This document shows positions 42,201-57,200 of a stretch of DNA of 64,000 nt, one piece after another (the first letter of the stretch is position 1; each line of letters begins with the position of its first letter). The stretch is from Terebella lapidaria (Eukaryota; Annelida; Polychaeta; Terebellida; Terebellidae): the NCBI GenBank assembly GCA_949152475.1, contig OX424558.1, forward strand, positions 38,698,651-38,762,650, in the 5' to 3' direction. Position numbers and translations under genes: made by a program. Below the pieces are notes generated by a model that was given only the letters and a program-made list of their open reading frames with translations, was not told where the DNA came from and made no database searches.

Positions 42201-45200
42201 TTTTGCCCTAGAAATGGCCCAAAATGGATAGTAATGCGATTTGGGGCGAAAAAAATTTTTTTCGCCGACCTGCCAAAAATTCAAAATGGCCGCCACACGG
42301 AAACCGGCAGATCTAGGGCAACCAAACTTATACATATCACAGAGGTATATGAGGGGAATCTTTTGAAACTAAAAACTCAAAACTGATCAGACAGTTTTTG
42401 AGAAAATGGCCGTCAAAGTCCTAAATTGAGCGTTTTTCGACAAAAACGGCCGCCATTTTGAAAAAAATGCGAAAATCAAACAACAAAAAAATACCTCCTT
42501 CTCAAAATATTTTTAGGCATTTTTGTGCAAATCTTCAGAAAGATTCGATCGTTAACTTTAAAGATAAAAATGTTAACGCCGGACGGACGGACGGACGGAC
42601 GGACGGACGGACGGGCTCACGTCCGATACCTTGTGGGACTTTTACGTTGTGGGTTTTTTTGTACGGTACATTGTGTGGTTTTCAAAAAAGTTCGCACGTT
42701 TGATACCATGTGTGTTTATTTGTCCATGTCATTGTGGGACTATGTCCAACTCGCTGTGGGTTTAATAAATTGTCTCAGAAATAATAAGTTATGGATAAGA
42801 TACAGTGGGGTCCAAAAGACTTTGACCACATTGAGTGTGTCATAATAACTAGCGTACAATAGAAGACAGTGTTTATTACATTTTGTATTTGTATTTTAAT
42901 CGTTTATTATAGTGACCAAAGCATATAACAAGATTCAGATAACAGTAACATAAAATGAACAAATGCCTCCAGCCACATAGGGCTTATTAGTCACTACAAA
43001 TACAAAAACAAATAATCGTGACACAACATTGTAAACCTGAGTTCCATTCACACAAACAATTTACTTTTTCTGATTTCCATTGCAGCACATATATACGTGG
43101 ATAAGTGTTTTGAGCATCTCTGATTAATGAATTTGAATTGTTCATACACATCATAATTTTTAATATCTGGAATTAACTGTTCAACCTTATTATACAATAT
43201 TGTGCGCTGTAAAACATACAAGGGACAAGTTAATAAGAAATGTAATTCATCTTCAATTTCATTTAAGTGGCATAAATTACAAATTCTTTGATCAGCAGGT
43301 ACATTTGTGTAGCAACCAGTTTCAATATGAAGTGGTAAAATGCCTAACCTGAATTGAGCTAATAATGACCTATTGCGTTTACTCATATGAAAAGAGATGT
43401 AATCTTCTAACGATAAATTAGATTTAAATTTACAGTATGTTCGTAATTTAGGTTTACCATCTATTGCTAGCTTCCATTCTTCTTCATTCACACTCACTAG
43501 TTTTCCTTTCACACATTGAATATCACAGACACATTTTTGATCATACACATATTTCATATCTAGTTTACAAAGTATGTTTTTCACATCAAAACACCAATTA
43601 TTTTTACATTGATCACAATCATAATTGAAAATTTTCTTTACAAGTCAATCATCATTCTTACTTATCATCCTGTTCCAGTAACGTAACATTATTAAAAACC
43701 TTCTATATTTACAGGTTGACCATCCAAAATCTCCTTGCATACCTGCTACTGGAGCAAATCTATGTACACCAAGATAATATCTCATAGCCCTGTTTTGAAT
43801 ATTTTTAGAAAAAATAAAGTTTTTATTTCCCCAAACTTCAGCCCCATAGTCACTAACAGGTGTTACTCCTGAGTAGTACAATTTTTCAAAAGTTTGAAAT
43901 CCTAAGTCTTTAATAGTTCTATGTTTATGAATAATACCCCCTAGAGCCCTACCTGCTGCATCAGATAACATTTTACACAAGGTTCAAAGGTCAAAAATTC
44001 ATCCATAATAACTCCAAGATATTTATAATTATTAACGGTTTGTACAATACTGTCGCCAAATTCAAAAACAAAGTTTGTTTGTGATTTTCTTTTTGTACGA
44101 AAATGGATAACAGCTGATTTATTTACATTTAGTTTCAATTTCCATTTAAAACACCATTCATACATTACATTCAACAAAAATTGTAGATTTTCTTCACTCT
44201 CTGCTATTAGGACAATGTCATCTGCGTAGAGTAAAATGGATAAATTCACACCGTTAACATTGACTCCTTTGTTATTGGTTTTGATTTCCTCAGCTAAGTT
44301 GTTTATAAATAAAGAGAATAAAGTGGGCGACAAGTTATCTCCTTGTCGAACACCACTATTTGTTTCAAACCAATTACTATACATGCTATTCACATTTACA
44401 CACGATGTGGTTCTACTGTACATGGATTTGATACATTTATACATTTTACCTTTGATTCCATACATTAATAGTCGATAAAATACAAGGTCACGATCCGAAC
44501 AATCAAAGGCTTTCTCCATATCTATGAAGGCACAATATGTGGATTTTTTATTCTGTTGTCTATTCCTAATAATACTGTTTAAAGTAAATACATGGTCTAT
44601 ACAAGATCTATCTTTTCTAAATCCATACATGTGGACTCTAAAGCTAAATCCTCTGCTCATATTTATAGACATGTATCTCAAATTGATACCAGAAGGTTTA
44701 TTTCCGTAAAATCAACAAATTTTACCAACAAAATTAGATAAGGAAATGTGACATATTTATTATATGTCACCAACTCATCCTAAACTTGTGAAACACATTA
44801 AGATAAGAGGTTGCAATGAAACTGATATTGACCAACACACAATCACCAACCACATTGCACCCCAATCCTGTTATTTTTCGCATTCCATCAATTTTCCTAA
44901 GCAAATTTAAAAACATTCAAATTTAGAGTTTTTACCCAAAAAAATATTTTAATGTTGCACAATCAAACTTTCTGAATATCTGATGTTATTTGTGTTTACA
45001 TACATGAGAGTGACTGAAAGAACAAATAACAGACAACTTAGATTAAATAAATTATATTTTAATGATAGGTTTTAGAAAAGGTGATATTATCAGGTTGGTC
45101 TAAGACTAAAGGACCCCACTGTATGCATTTTGCTGGTCACTCAATGACTAAACTTTTACTATTATTGCTGTATATTTACAGAAGAAATTCAAGGGAACAG

Positions 45201-48200
45201 GCCTGACAGACAATCTCTACATTTATAAGCACATATATTCTACATAAATCTAACAACTTTTACTGCACACCCTTCATATGCTCAAATATTGATTAGAAAA
45301 ATACAATGCTGAGTTCATAGAGCAATATTTATTCAAAAAGCTGCTCAACAGATATCCCAGTTATGACCAACAATAGCTTAGTGAACAGCACTGTTCAGCA
45401 TCATACAAAGTTTATTCAACGGATCATCAACTCAACATTTTGATTGCTTCCAGCGAGTAACAATATTTGAATAATCTACATTATACAACATGCCACTTAT
45501 CTACATTATACAACATGCCAAAAACAAAACTTTGTACAGTCAGTTTGATACTTTGTGAATAAATAACAAAAGAGTCACCTCATTTCATATCTCAAGGTTT
45601 TTTGTTAAATCTTTTCAATTTCTGCGACATCTACTTCGGTCCACTTTGCACGGCTCACTGGCTTTTTCAGTTTTGCTCTTGCTAACTCAGGGTAGTTGCC
45701 AGAAAAGGTCAGATGACGCTCAGATCCAGGATGTTAACGTATTGATGTCCGGGCAGTACTCAGATCAAGGTTAGTGTAAGTGGGAGCACTGCTAGGATCT
45801 AGCCTGTCTGGAAAAAAACATAGATAACATTTATTTTCTTAGAAAATAATCCAATACATGTATATGATTCGGCTGATTCTATTCTGTACAGTATCAGAAA
45901 TATTATTATACTAACTGCAATTTAGATATGTACCTTCCATTGTGATTCCACTCAATTACCAGTAACCAGTTATTTTCAATGCATTCATAACATTTCGTGG
46001 CTTAAATGTTAAATGCACAACAAATTGTCTGACAAGAATAACTCTGTATACAATCATAAACCAATCAAAAGGAGGCTCAATTTATGCAATATTTATGGCT
46101 GACAATACAAACCTGTGATATCTGCGTATTGTAATTCACTTTGGTGCTGTTTAATCTTGTGAGCAATGTCTTTCAAGCATTCATGGCTCCTCATGGATCC
46201 ATCTCCTAAAAGAACAAGAATGTATTAATATTTAACCACAGTCAAATTACTTCCCTACTAGCATCAATGCAAACCCGCAGACACAAGTTTGGACACACAA
46301 CCACAATCAATACATAGTTTTAAACGGTTACGACAAAAAAAAAATTACTGACAATCAAAGTAGATTTGCGTCAATGGAACACATGAATTAGGAGCCAAAA
46401 ATCAACGTACCTCTTGTACCTGAGGTGCAAAACCCGTATTTGTTACTGTTCCAAATTCCTGCTCTTGTTGTGGTGTCGGGATCCGACAAGAATCACAAGA
46501 CATCCTGGGTGTAGCTTAATAGTAAACCGATACTGGTCAACTCCTCTGAAAGACACAAATGCAAAATGCAACTAATGAATAAAGTGATAATTATGTCCTA
46601 AATGTTTGACTGAAATGTTTTCTTATTCATGTCTGCGATATCATAGTAGAGTGTTTACAGGAGGTCAGTATAAAATGAGGTCAGTATTCTTCACAGTCCA
46701 TTTGCTATTTTCACGTAATTATAAGCACCAAATCGATTGCAGTTTTGTTGTTCATCCATTTACTTGTATCAGGTTTCTCAGTCTTCGTGTATTAAACTTT
46801 ACATAAATCTATTGGGCCTAATAGAAGCATGTGCCCTTACACGGCCCTAATAGAATAGCGCCCTGCCCCCCCCCCCCCCCCCTCCTGAAAAAAACTGTAA
46901 TGTTTTCAGCTTTATAACTGCCCTTGTATCCTCATAACAATGGTCTTATAATGTTTTATCTAGGCTATTTTGTCAGCAAATTAACACATAACAAACACTA
47001 TATTATATATGATATCAATAATTAAATTATTAATTAAAGATGTGCACTATTAAATGTTGAGTCTTGCATTGGAGCACCGCTCTTCCATTGGGACTAATAA
47101 GATAACATAAAATCATAGATTTACAGGATGAAGCTCATGCAGCTGAGACATTCTGTCTATGCATTTAACTAGTCCTGCAGCCGCTCTATCTGTGCCTATT
47201 GCACAAAGACCGTAGGTCTAACCGAGTTGAAAATGTAAAAATTACATAAGTGGCCGTAACTTCAGTACTACTCAACATAGTGACTTGTGAGTTTAAAAAT
47301 AATATAGGTGCATTGGATAGCTTGTTAAAGATCATGTCCAGGATGATCTGCTAAAAGAACTGTAAAAATGTTGCCGATGTGAGAAATGTCATGAACTTTA
47401 TTTCGGGGTGATACAATGATAATAATACTTACGGCATTATATCAGACCGCACGAAGTTTTGAACAAAATGCCCCATTCATCCTCCATCTCACGGACCTGT
47501 GCAGGCAATGGGAGAGGCCATTTCTTCCATTTTATGTACACAAACATCCTGGAAATGAAATAAATGATCATTGGTATAATCTAAAACAGACAATTCTCAG
47601 TCATAGCATATATTTGTTATGTGCACATTTACCACCACAAATTTTACATGTCAGCCACTTTGTGTTCTACTTTGGGGTTCTCTCTGCCAAACTTTATATC
47701 CAAACACACCATACCATGTCATGAATACCTATGTCGTACCAAAACCTCCTTCAACCTTGTGTAAAATATCTGCCTGAAATTCTGTGTGCCTTTATCCTGT
47801 TTATTATCCATACATAAACAACACTTCTTCCCGAAGGTATTTGTATAATATCTTCGGGAAGAAGTGTTGTGGATGATCAGTCAATACAACAGTCAATATT
47901 TGTTCTATTAAATATTTTATTTTTATTTTGTTTGAATGTCTGCAAACTTATAGGTTTCTCAGCAAATCCATTTCTGCGAAACTACGGTGCTCAAAAAGCT
48001 AAACATGCACTTATATAGCAACTATTTCCGAACTGTTGTAACATATTTCATGATTTTCCCACGTGACAAATTCTGTCAGACGAATCAGCTCGGAATTTAC
48101 CTAAACATAACAAATTTCTCTGTTTAACAAGAATTTTTTCCTGCCAATACCTGTGAGTCTTTTCAGTTAAAAAGTTTGTGTGGCTTTATTGTCCATACTT

Positions 48201-51200
48201 CTGTGTTTATTCCAACAACATGTCTCTACTATTCCCTACCAAGACTTATGTGTCTTTTCAGTCCAAATTTGTGTGGCTTTATTGTCCATGCTTCTGTGTT
48301 TATTCTAAAAACATGTCTCTACTATTCCCTACCAAGACGTGCGTGTCTTTTCAGTCCAAAGTTTGTGTGGCTTTATTGTCCATACTTCTGTGTTTATTCT
48401 AACAACATGTCTCTACTATTCCCTACCAAGACGTGTGTCTTTTCAGTCCAAAGTTTGTGTGGCTTTATTGTCCATACTTCTGTGTTTATTCTAACAACAT
48501 GTCTCTACTATTCCCTGCCAAGATTTGTGTGTCTTTTCAGTCCAAAGGTTGTGTGGCTTTATTGTCCATACTTCTGTGTTTATTCTAACAACATGTCTCT
48601 ACTATTCCCTGCCAAGACTTGTGTGTCTTTTCAGTCCAAAGTTTGTGTGGCTTTATTGTCCATACTTCTGTGTTTATTCTAACAACATGTCTCTACTATT
48701 CCCTGCCAAGATTTGTGTGTCTTTTCAGTCCAAAGGTTGTGTGGCTTTATTGTCCATGCTTCTGTGTTTTTATTCTAACAACATGTCTCTACTTTTCCCT
48801 ACCAAGACTTGTCTGCTTTTCAGTCCAAAGTTTGTGTGGCTTTATTGTCCATACTTCTGTGTTTATTCTGACAACATGTCTCTACTATTCCCTACCAAGA
48901 CTTGTGTGTCTTTTCAGTCCAAAGTTTGTGTGGCTTTATTGTCCATGCTTCTGTGTTTATTCTAACAACATGTCTCTACTTTTCCCTACCAAGACTTGTG
49001 TGTCTTTTCAGTCCAAAGTTTCTGTGGCTTTATTGTCCATGCTTCTGTGTTTATTCTAACAACATGTCTTTACTTTTCCCTACCAAGACTTGTCTGCTTT
49101 TCAGTCCAAAGTTTGTGTGGCTTTATTGTCCATACTTCTGTGTTTATTCTGACAACATGTCTCTACTATTCCCTACCAAGACTTGTGTGTCTTTTCAGTC
49201 CAAAGTTTGTGTGGCTTTATTGTCCATACTTCTGTGTTTATTCTAACAACATGTCTCTACTATTCCCTGCCAAGATTTGTGTGTCTTTTCAGTCCAAAGG
49301 TTGTGTGGCTTTATTGTCCATGCTTCTGTGTTTTTATTCTAACAACATGTCTCTACTTTTCCCTACCAAGACTTGTCTGCTTTTCAGTCCAAAGTTTGTG
49401 TGGCTTTATTGTCCATACTTCTGTGTTTATTCTGACAACATGTCTCTACTATTCCCTACCAAGACTTGTGTGTCTTTTCAGTCCAAAGTTTGTGTGGCTT
49501 CATTGTCCATGCTTCTGTGTTTATTCTAACAACATGTCTCTACTTTTCCCTACCAAGACTTGTGTGTCTTTTCAGTCCAAAGTTTCTGTGGCTTTATTGT
49601 CAATGCTTCTGTGTTTATTCTAACAACATGTCTCTACTTTTCCCTACCAAGACTTGTCTGCTTTTCAGTCCAAAGTTTGTGTGGCTTTATTGTCCATACT
49701 TCTGTGTTTATTCTGACAACATGTCTCTACTATTCCCTACCAAGACTTGTGTGTCTTTTCAGTCCAAAGTTTGTGTGGCTTCATTGTCCATGCTTCTGTG
49801 TTTATTCTAACAACATGTCTCTACTTTTCCCTACCAAGACTTGTGTGTCTTTTCAGTCCAAAGTTTCTGTGGCTTTATTGTCCATGCTTCTGTGTTTATT
49901 CTAACAACATGTCTCTACTTTTCCCTACCAAGACTTGTCTGCTTTTCAGTCCAAAGTTTGTGTGGCTTTATTGTCCATACTTCTGTGTTTATTCTAACAT
50001 GTCTCTACTTTTCCCTACCAAGACTTGTGTGTCTTTTCAGTCCAAAGTTTGTGTGGCTTTATTGTCCATACTTCTGTGTTTATTCCAACAACATGTCTCT
50101 ACTATTCCCTACCAAGATGTGTGTGTTTTTTCAGTTCAAAGTTTCGGTGGCTTTATTGTCCATACTTCTGTGTTTATTCTAACAACATGTCTCTACTATT
50201 CCCTGCCAAGACTTGTGTGTCTTTTCAGTCCAAAGTTTGTGTGGCTTTATTGTCCATACTTCTGTGTTTATTCTGACAACATGTATCTACTTTTCCCTGC
50301 CAAGACTTGTGTGTCTTTTCAGTCCAAAGTTTGTGTGGCTTCATTGTCCATACTTCTGTGTTTATTCTGACAACATGTCTCTACTTTTCCCCGCCAAGAC
50401 TTGTCTGCTTTTCAGTCCAAAGTTTGTGTGGCTTCATTGTCCATACTTCTGTGTTTATTCTCACAACATGTCTCTACTTTTCCCTGCCAAGACTTGTGTG
50501 TCTTTTCAGTCCAAAGTTTGTGTGGCTTCATTGTCCATACTTCTGTGTTTATTCTGACAACATGTCTCTACTTTTCCCTGCCAAGACTTGTCTGCTTTTC
50601 AGTCCAAAGTTTGTGTGGCTTCATTGTCCATACTTCTGTGTTTATTCTGACAACATGTCTCTACTTTTCCCTGCCAAGACTTGTGTGTCTTTTCAGTCCA
50701 AAGTTTGTGTGGCTTTATTGTCCATACTTCTGTGTTTATTCTGACAACATGTCTCTACTTTTCCCTGCCAAGACTTGTGTGTCTTTTCAGTCCAAAGTTT
50801 GTGTGGCTTTATTGTCCAAACTTCTGTGTTTATTCTGACAACATGTCTCTACTTTTCCCTGCCAAGACTTGTGTGTCTTTTCAGTCCAAAGTTTGTGTGG
50901 CTTTATTGTCCATACTTCTGTGTTTATTCTGACAACATGTCTCTACTTTTCCCTGCCAAGACTTGTGTCTTTTCAGTCCAAAGTTTGTGTGGCTTCATTG
51001 TCCATACTTCTGTATTTATTCTGACAACATGTCTCTACTTTCCCTGCCAAGACTTGTGTGTCTTTTCTGTCCAAAATTTGTGTGGCTTTATCGTCCATAT
51101 TTCTGTGTTTATTTCAACACGTCCATGTTCTTGTGTTATTCTCAAGATCAGTTCAACTATATTTTCCCAAACCTCTGTGTTTAATTGATCCACCGTGGGT

Positions 51201-54200
51201 TATTGTGAATGCCTACCTGAATTGCATGCTGAATTCGGCCTTGTTTTACCCAATATTTGTGAGTTTAATCAGTTAATCTGTTCATCACTTATGTGTTTTT
51301 AATGTCCATGTTTATGTGTTTCAGTTTACCTAAATAAAAAATCATGCTCAATGAAGCTCTTGATAGCCTCATAACAATGATTTTCCTTTAATATCATGTG
51401 CATCTATGCAACTTCTAAAACAAATTCACACTCTAGATCTACTGAACTCGATTTAGGAAAACGTTCAGCTTTTGGGCGCAGCAAAACACCACATTATCGC
51501 CCACTGTGACTTGCAACTATAAGGGTCTTCGTTTACATTACCAAGTCATATTTTACTAATTCGACAAATCTAATTGATATGCATCTCCTTCAATTTACTG
51601 TGCATTGCTAGACCAGACATACAGCATAAATTATTTCGTAGAGAGTGGCGGTCGAGACCCTGTGAACAGCCGAAACACGAAAGTCCCACAAGAAGAATGT
51701 CTGACACCGCCACTCCCGTTTTCTATTCTGATTTCTTCTGTAAATCTGTAATCGGTGTTACTTTCACGGTGGAATTTCCATCGAGTTTGGTATGTTGCAG
51801 AGATACGTACAGAAAACAACGAATATACAAGTTAAAACAAGGTAAAAACAAATCTTTTTCCTTCTGATCCTTACCTCAAATTTTCGTCTGACGCCATTTT
51901 GGATGACGAAAATGCGCATGCGCACGCAACCCGGAAAAAGAGACCAAAAGTATTGCACAATGTGCACCATACTCTATGATCGTCATGATGCACCCATATA
52001 AGGCATGTATTTTTTTCATGCAGTGATGTCCATACTTGGACAAAAATTCACGTGATGGACATTGGACAAAACATTGTGCGACTTCACAGGAAACGAACGA
52101 GAAACACACAAAGCATCATTTGGCGAATTTTTGGAGGATGACTTGTGTGGCTAGTCCCACAGTACGAAAAAGACACACAATGACCTATTGGGCGGAAATT
52201 AAAACACACAAGGTATCAGACGTGCGAACGGACGGACAGACGGACGGACGGACGACGGACGCAACGCCATGCCAATAGGTTATCGGACCAAAGGTCCGGT
52301 AACCTAAAAAGTGCCGAAAATGCTCCCATTATGAAGGAAAAAAGTGCCGAAAATTTTCTAAGTCGAAATTTTTTTCAAAGGGTGAAAATTTTTTTTTGCC
52401 TAGAAATGGCCCAAAATGGATAGTAATGTTATTTGGGGCGAAAAAAAAATTTTTCGCCGACTCGTGAGAAATTCAAAATGGCCGCCACACTGAGATCGGC
52501 GATTCAAGGGCAACAAAACTTATACACATCACAGAGGTATATAAGAGGAATCTTTTTAAGCAAAAATTTCAAAACTGATCAGAGAGTTTTTGAGAAAATA
52601 CAGACCAGGTGCAAATTTGAGCGTTTTTCGACCCAAAAATGGCTGTTTTGACCTTTCAAGGTCATCGAAGGTCAAATTCAAGGTCACCACACAAGTCGCC
52701 ATATATGACTTCCCATTTGAAAGTGCCAATTTCTAAGCTCTATCTTCAAGTGTTCTATGAGTACAGTCCGGACAGCTCCCATTATGAAGGGAAAAAGTGC
52801 CGAAAATTTTCCAAGTCCAAAATTTTTTTCAAAGGGTGAAAAAAATTTTTTGCCCTAGAAATGGCCCAAAATGGATAGTAATGCGATTTGGGGCGAAAAA
52901 AAAATTTTTCGCCGACCCGCCAAAAATTAAAAATGGCCGCCACACGGAAACCGGCAGATTTAGGGCAACCAAACTTATACATATCACAGAGGTATATGAG
53001 GGGAATCTTTTGAAACCAAAAACTCAAAACTGATCAGACAGTTTTTGAGAAAATGGCCGTCAAAGTCCTAAATTGAGCGTTTTTCGACAAAAACGGCCGC
53101 CATTTTGAAAAAAATGCGAAAATCAAAAAACAAAAAAAAACCTCCTTCTCAAAATATTTTTAGGCATTTTTGTGCAAAATTTCAGAAAGATTCGATCGTT
53201 AACTTTAAAGATAAAAATGTTAACGCCGGACGGACGGACGGACGGACGGACGACGGACGCAACGCCATGCCAATAGGTTATCGGACCAAAGGTCCGGTAA
53301 CCTAAAAAAAATACACAAGACCCTTTTCTTGCTTATTTATGAGTGTACATCAGAAAATGGTATTCTGTATTTCTGACAAATTCCTGATGATACCAGAATT
53401 CTTGTTATGTATTTCTGATGTTATACAATACCTCAAAGCCATCATATGTCCGGACGTTGATTTCAACCACACCAATCCCAAACTGGATGATAAGTTGTTT
53501 ATCGGCTGGTAACAGCTGTTCCTTCGTCGGATAAGGGAAGTTGTCAAGGTCTGTTCCTTGGTTATAGATGGAGTTGATGGCAGCATGCGACAGTCGCAGT
53601 GCAACTGTGTTCTTATCTCGGATGTGCACTCTGAGAAAAACACAAGAAAATTGTTCAGGAATCAATTGTGATATCAATGTACGGTACAAAAAAGCAACAG
53701 TTCGAGTAATCACGATCAGCCTATTTTAAATTCATCTTGGTAAAAATTTGGCGTCAAGAATCATTACTGTTTCTTAATGTCTCAAAGTTTCTAAAGCATA
53801 TGTAGTTTTAAGTTACATGAACACATTTTAATTGTAGTCGGTATTGAGAGTTAGTGGTATGCATAATAACTACACGACATGCATTGACAAACAAAGTATG
53901 TAGGTATGCATAAAGAGTATACAAATCTGCCCTATGTATAGGATGTTCACGTAAAGCATGCTCTATTAGAACTGTAGATACAAGCAAATCTACTCCAGGG
54001 ACCTTTGCACTCAAGCACTGGTCTACATGCATGGATCCTGTGTTTCGAGGCCAAACCAGGCACCCCATATTTCTGATTCAAAAGGATGAACATTGGAATG
54101 ATTAAAGGCCATATGAGACAAGTGGATCTTAACACATAATCCATTGTATGCTTTCAACAGTGCAAGTCCCCATGCAAAGTGACACACAAGATCCTAATCT

Positions 54201-57200
54201 TCAGAATGGAAAATTCAAATGGAAATGCGAACAGGACAATATACATAGAGAAGATAAAATGGCATCGATAATATTCAGCAGTGAAAGGAGTGAGACTTGG
54301 ATATAATTTTGAGGATTTGGAGAATAGATTTTTTTTTTACATATAGCTGAGAAGATAGATAGTACAGACAATAAACGACAATCAATGCCAACTCAATAAC
54401 GAAGCCAAAAGAATTAACATACGGGCCGGACGGTGAGATATGATCCGTTAGGTCCATCGCGACAGCCATAAACATGTTCTTGAGCGGCAGTTTGGTCACA
54501 TTGTCGCCCATTTGGTGCCAGCGGATTTGTGGATAGCCAAACTCATACTTGGGGTTCTCATTGGGGCCAATCTGTCAACAGGAATTGATTGGATATGAAA
54601 AGGGGGGGGGGGGGAGGGGCAGAGTAATAAGTATTGTTGGTGACCTGATAATGCATAATGGTCATGCAGAAACCTTGGGGATTCCTGAAAGGCAGAAAAA
54701 CCTCAATGTTCATCACTACCATGCTTTCTGAAAGTGAACATGCATCAGGATCTCACAACGAACAACCAACGATATTACTGAGGTGCATGAGACCACCTGT
54801 TGCCATGGTAACAAACTTAGTACTGGTGAAGCGGTACAGGATCGACAAACTTAACATCTAAATTAGCAGTAAACCATCTCAGGGGAAAAACTATAACATA
54901 CAGACACCAAGTCATGGAAAACCTTTGGACATGCAACATGGACACATTAGTTTATTCCCAAATTGTTCATGCCGAAATCAAGACCAAGAAGACCCTCTAA
55001 CTACCATATTTTACGACATATCCAATGCTGTGATTGACATCATGCCATGCAAATACTGATACCTGGGATATAACTGATTCCATGCAACATTTCAATAACT
55101 TTCCATGCAAATTATCAACTGCATTTGATTCCCCAATGCAGGCAAAAGCAGGAAAATCAACAGCAGACTGGGAAACCTTGCACAAAGGCACGTACGAGCT
55201 GTAAGGGGAGTCAGCATCGGTCAGATCCATTGCGACCGCCATAAACATGTTGTCCAGTGGCACCTTGGTCACGTCATCGCCCATCTGATGCCAGCGAATC
55301 GACGGGTACTGAAACTGCGTCACGTTGTTTGAGATTGGTCCAATCTGCGTGGGGGGAGGGGGAAGGAGGGAGGATTAATAATCGTCAATAAAATAGCGGA
55401 CGTACGGATAGTATGGCGAGTATTCGTCTGTCAGATCCATGGCAACGGCCATGAATGTGTTGTGCAGTGGCGTCCTTGTGACGTCGTCAGCCATCTGGTG
55501 CCAGCGGATTTGTGGGTAGCCAAAATCAGTGGCATTGCTGAAGCCAGCCGGGCCTATCTGTTAATGTTGGAAATCTTGTCAAGAGCAGAATGCAAGAGTC
55601 AAAATCACGGCTGAGATAAGATGGAGCACATAAAGTATATTCCTGGACATTTAACAACATTTGAGTTTAAATTCAAACAGGAGATTTCTATGGAAAGCCG
55701 GTGTGACATGCGAGAAGTGATAATGTGAGCAGCAAATTAACATGTGACCTGCAAGTTAGCCTATAAACTGCGACATGATCAGATATGCGACCTGCGAGCT
55801 ATAAACTGCAACATGCGAGTTAAGTTTACAAACTTCACTTGCGTGAAACAAAATGCAACTTGAATATCCTACACATTTTTTCGTATCAAACCATGGTTTA
55901 CAACGGACTAAGTCATAGTTTATAGTTCGCAGGTCGCAGGTCGCTTCTCACATGTCGCTTCTCGCATGTCGCACCGACGTTCCATAGATTTCAATCATGT
56001 ACTAGTTATTTACTAATGTTCAACTATATTTTTTTTAATTCTTAGAAAGGTGTGTTTAAATAGGATCAAAATTCACTCTCCTTCAGATAACTCCCTTCAG
56101 ATATTTGACCAGTAGAGTTTTACCTGTACAAAGCCGAAGGGGAAGTCATCTGGGACCTGACCTCCCGTCGCCTCGTGGAACTTCTTCCTCCAGTCTGTGA
56201 TCATCGCCGGGAACGAGCAGTTATACTGGTCCGTGTGGTAGTAGGTGTTGGCTTCACCTTGAACAAACAAGCAAAAATAGATACTATTTGGTATGTTCTG
56301 TTCTCGCTAAAATGTCTGACTGATGAGAATTCCATGACAGATTCAACCTTTTCAGCAGAGTACAAAAATTTTCCTCTATTCTTTGAAGACTATATTCCAC
56401 ATATCACAGGCATCCACAGAAAAGAGGCCTTTTCTGATTAGCACAGATTTCCTCCGTACCTTGGTACCAGATGGCGCCTTTGATGGTCATGTTGATCATG
56501 GGATGGATCATGGCATTCCACAGCACACTGTTATTTGTCGGGACGCCGCCGTTTGCCTGCGCCACGAATGGATCGTTCTCCCTCAACACATTGTACTCCG
56601 CCTGGGTCATCCTTCGGGGAGCACCAAGAGAGACAGATATTGGAAAACCTTAGTTTTTATTGTCTATTTGTTGTATTTATTTGAGTGCAGATTAGATTTT
56701 CAAAACAGGAATTTCATCAAATTTTGCTGAAATCTATATATTGAAGAATGGTTATTATGTACCAATAACAGTGAGCAATCCACTCTATCTGGCTACTCGA
56801 GAGATAACCACCAAGGATTTATTACTGACTTTCCGTCCTTGAGCCCGCAGGTGTCCAGTGCCTCTGGAGACGACCAGCACTCGACCGGTGTCCCGCCCCA
56901 CGTCGTATCAATCAAACCGATCGGGATGTTGAGCGAGTCAAACAGGTAGCGGCCGAACATAAAACACACAGACGAGAATGACTCCGACCACCCGCCAAGG
57001 CCTCCCTGCTCAGGGGCTGGTAGAGAAATTTGTTTTCCAAGTATATCAGCTTTTTTGCAGTTATTTTGTTTTAGATAACTCAATAAAGGGAATATAACCT
57101 GAATAAAGGGAAGTTAGATAACGTGAATGAAGGGAAGTTCAAAGATAAATATCTACTTACAGCCTCCGAGGCCGGGGTGCATCCATCCCATAATGATAGA

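Noticed and set aside
46801-47105. MITE with TTGGGCCTAATAG ends
   Set aside because: The right motif (ATTGGGACTAATAAG) is in the same orientation as the left, so it is not a terminal inverted repeat pair; at most a rearranged relative of 60109-60402.
48165-51120. Regularly spaced repeats as a CRISPR-like array
   Set aside because: The whole unit is repeated with no unique spacers, and the DNA is eukaryotic with intron-containing genes.
48176-51188. Many overlapping Cys/Phe-rich open frames of 70-207 codons
   Set aside because: They are the three frames of a 94-bp satellite. The frame rotates each unit and there is no conserved start or codon bias.
53631-54422. Fourth exon-8 cassette between 8c and exon 9
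   Set aside because: No IRWHQM or MAVAMDL coding sequence is present in any frame.
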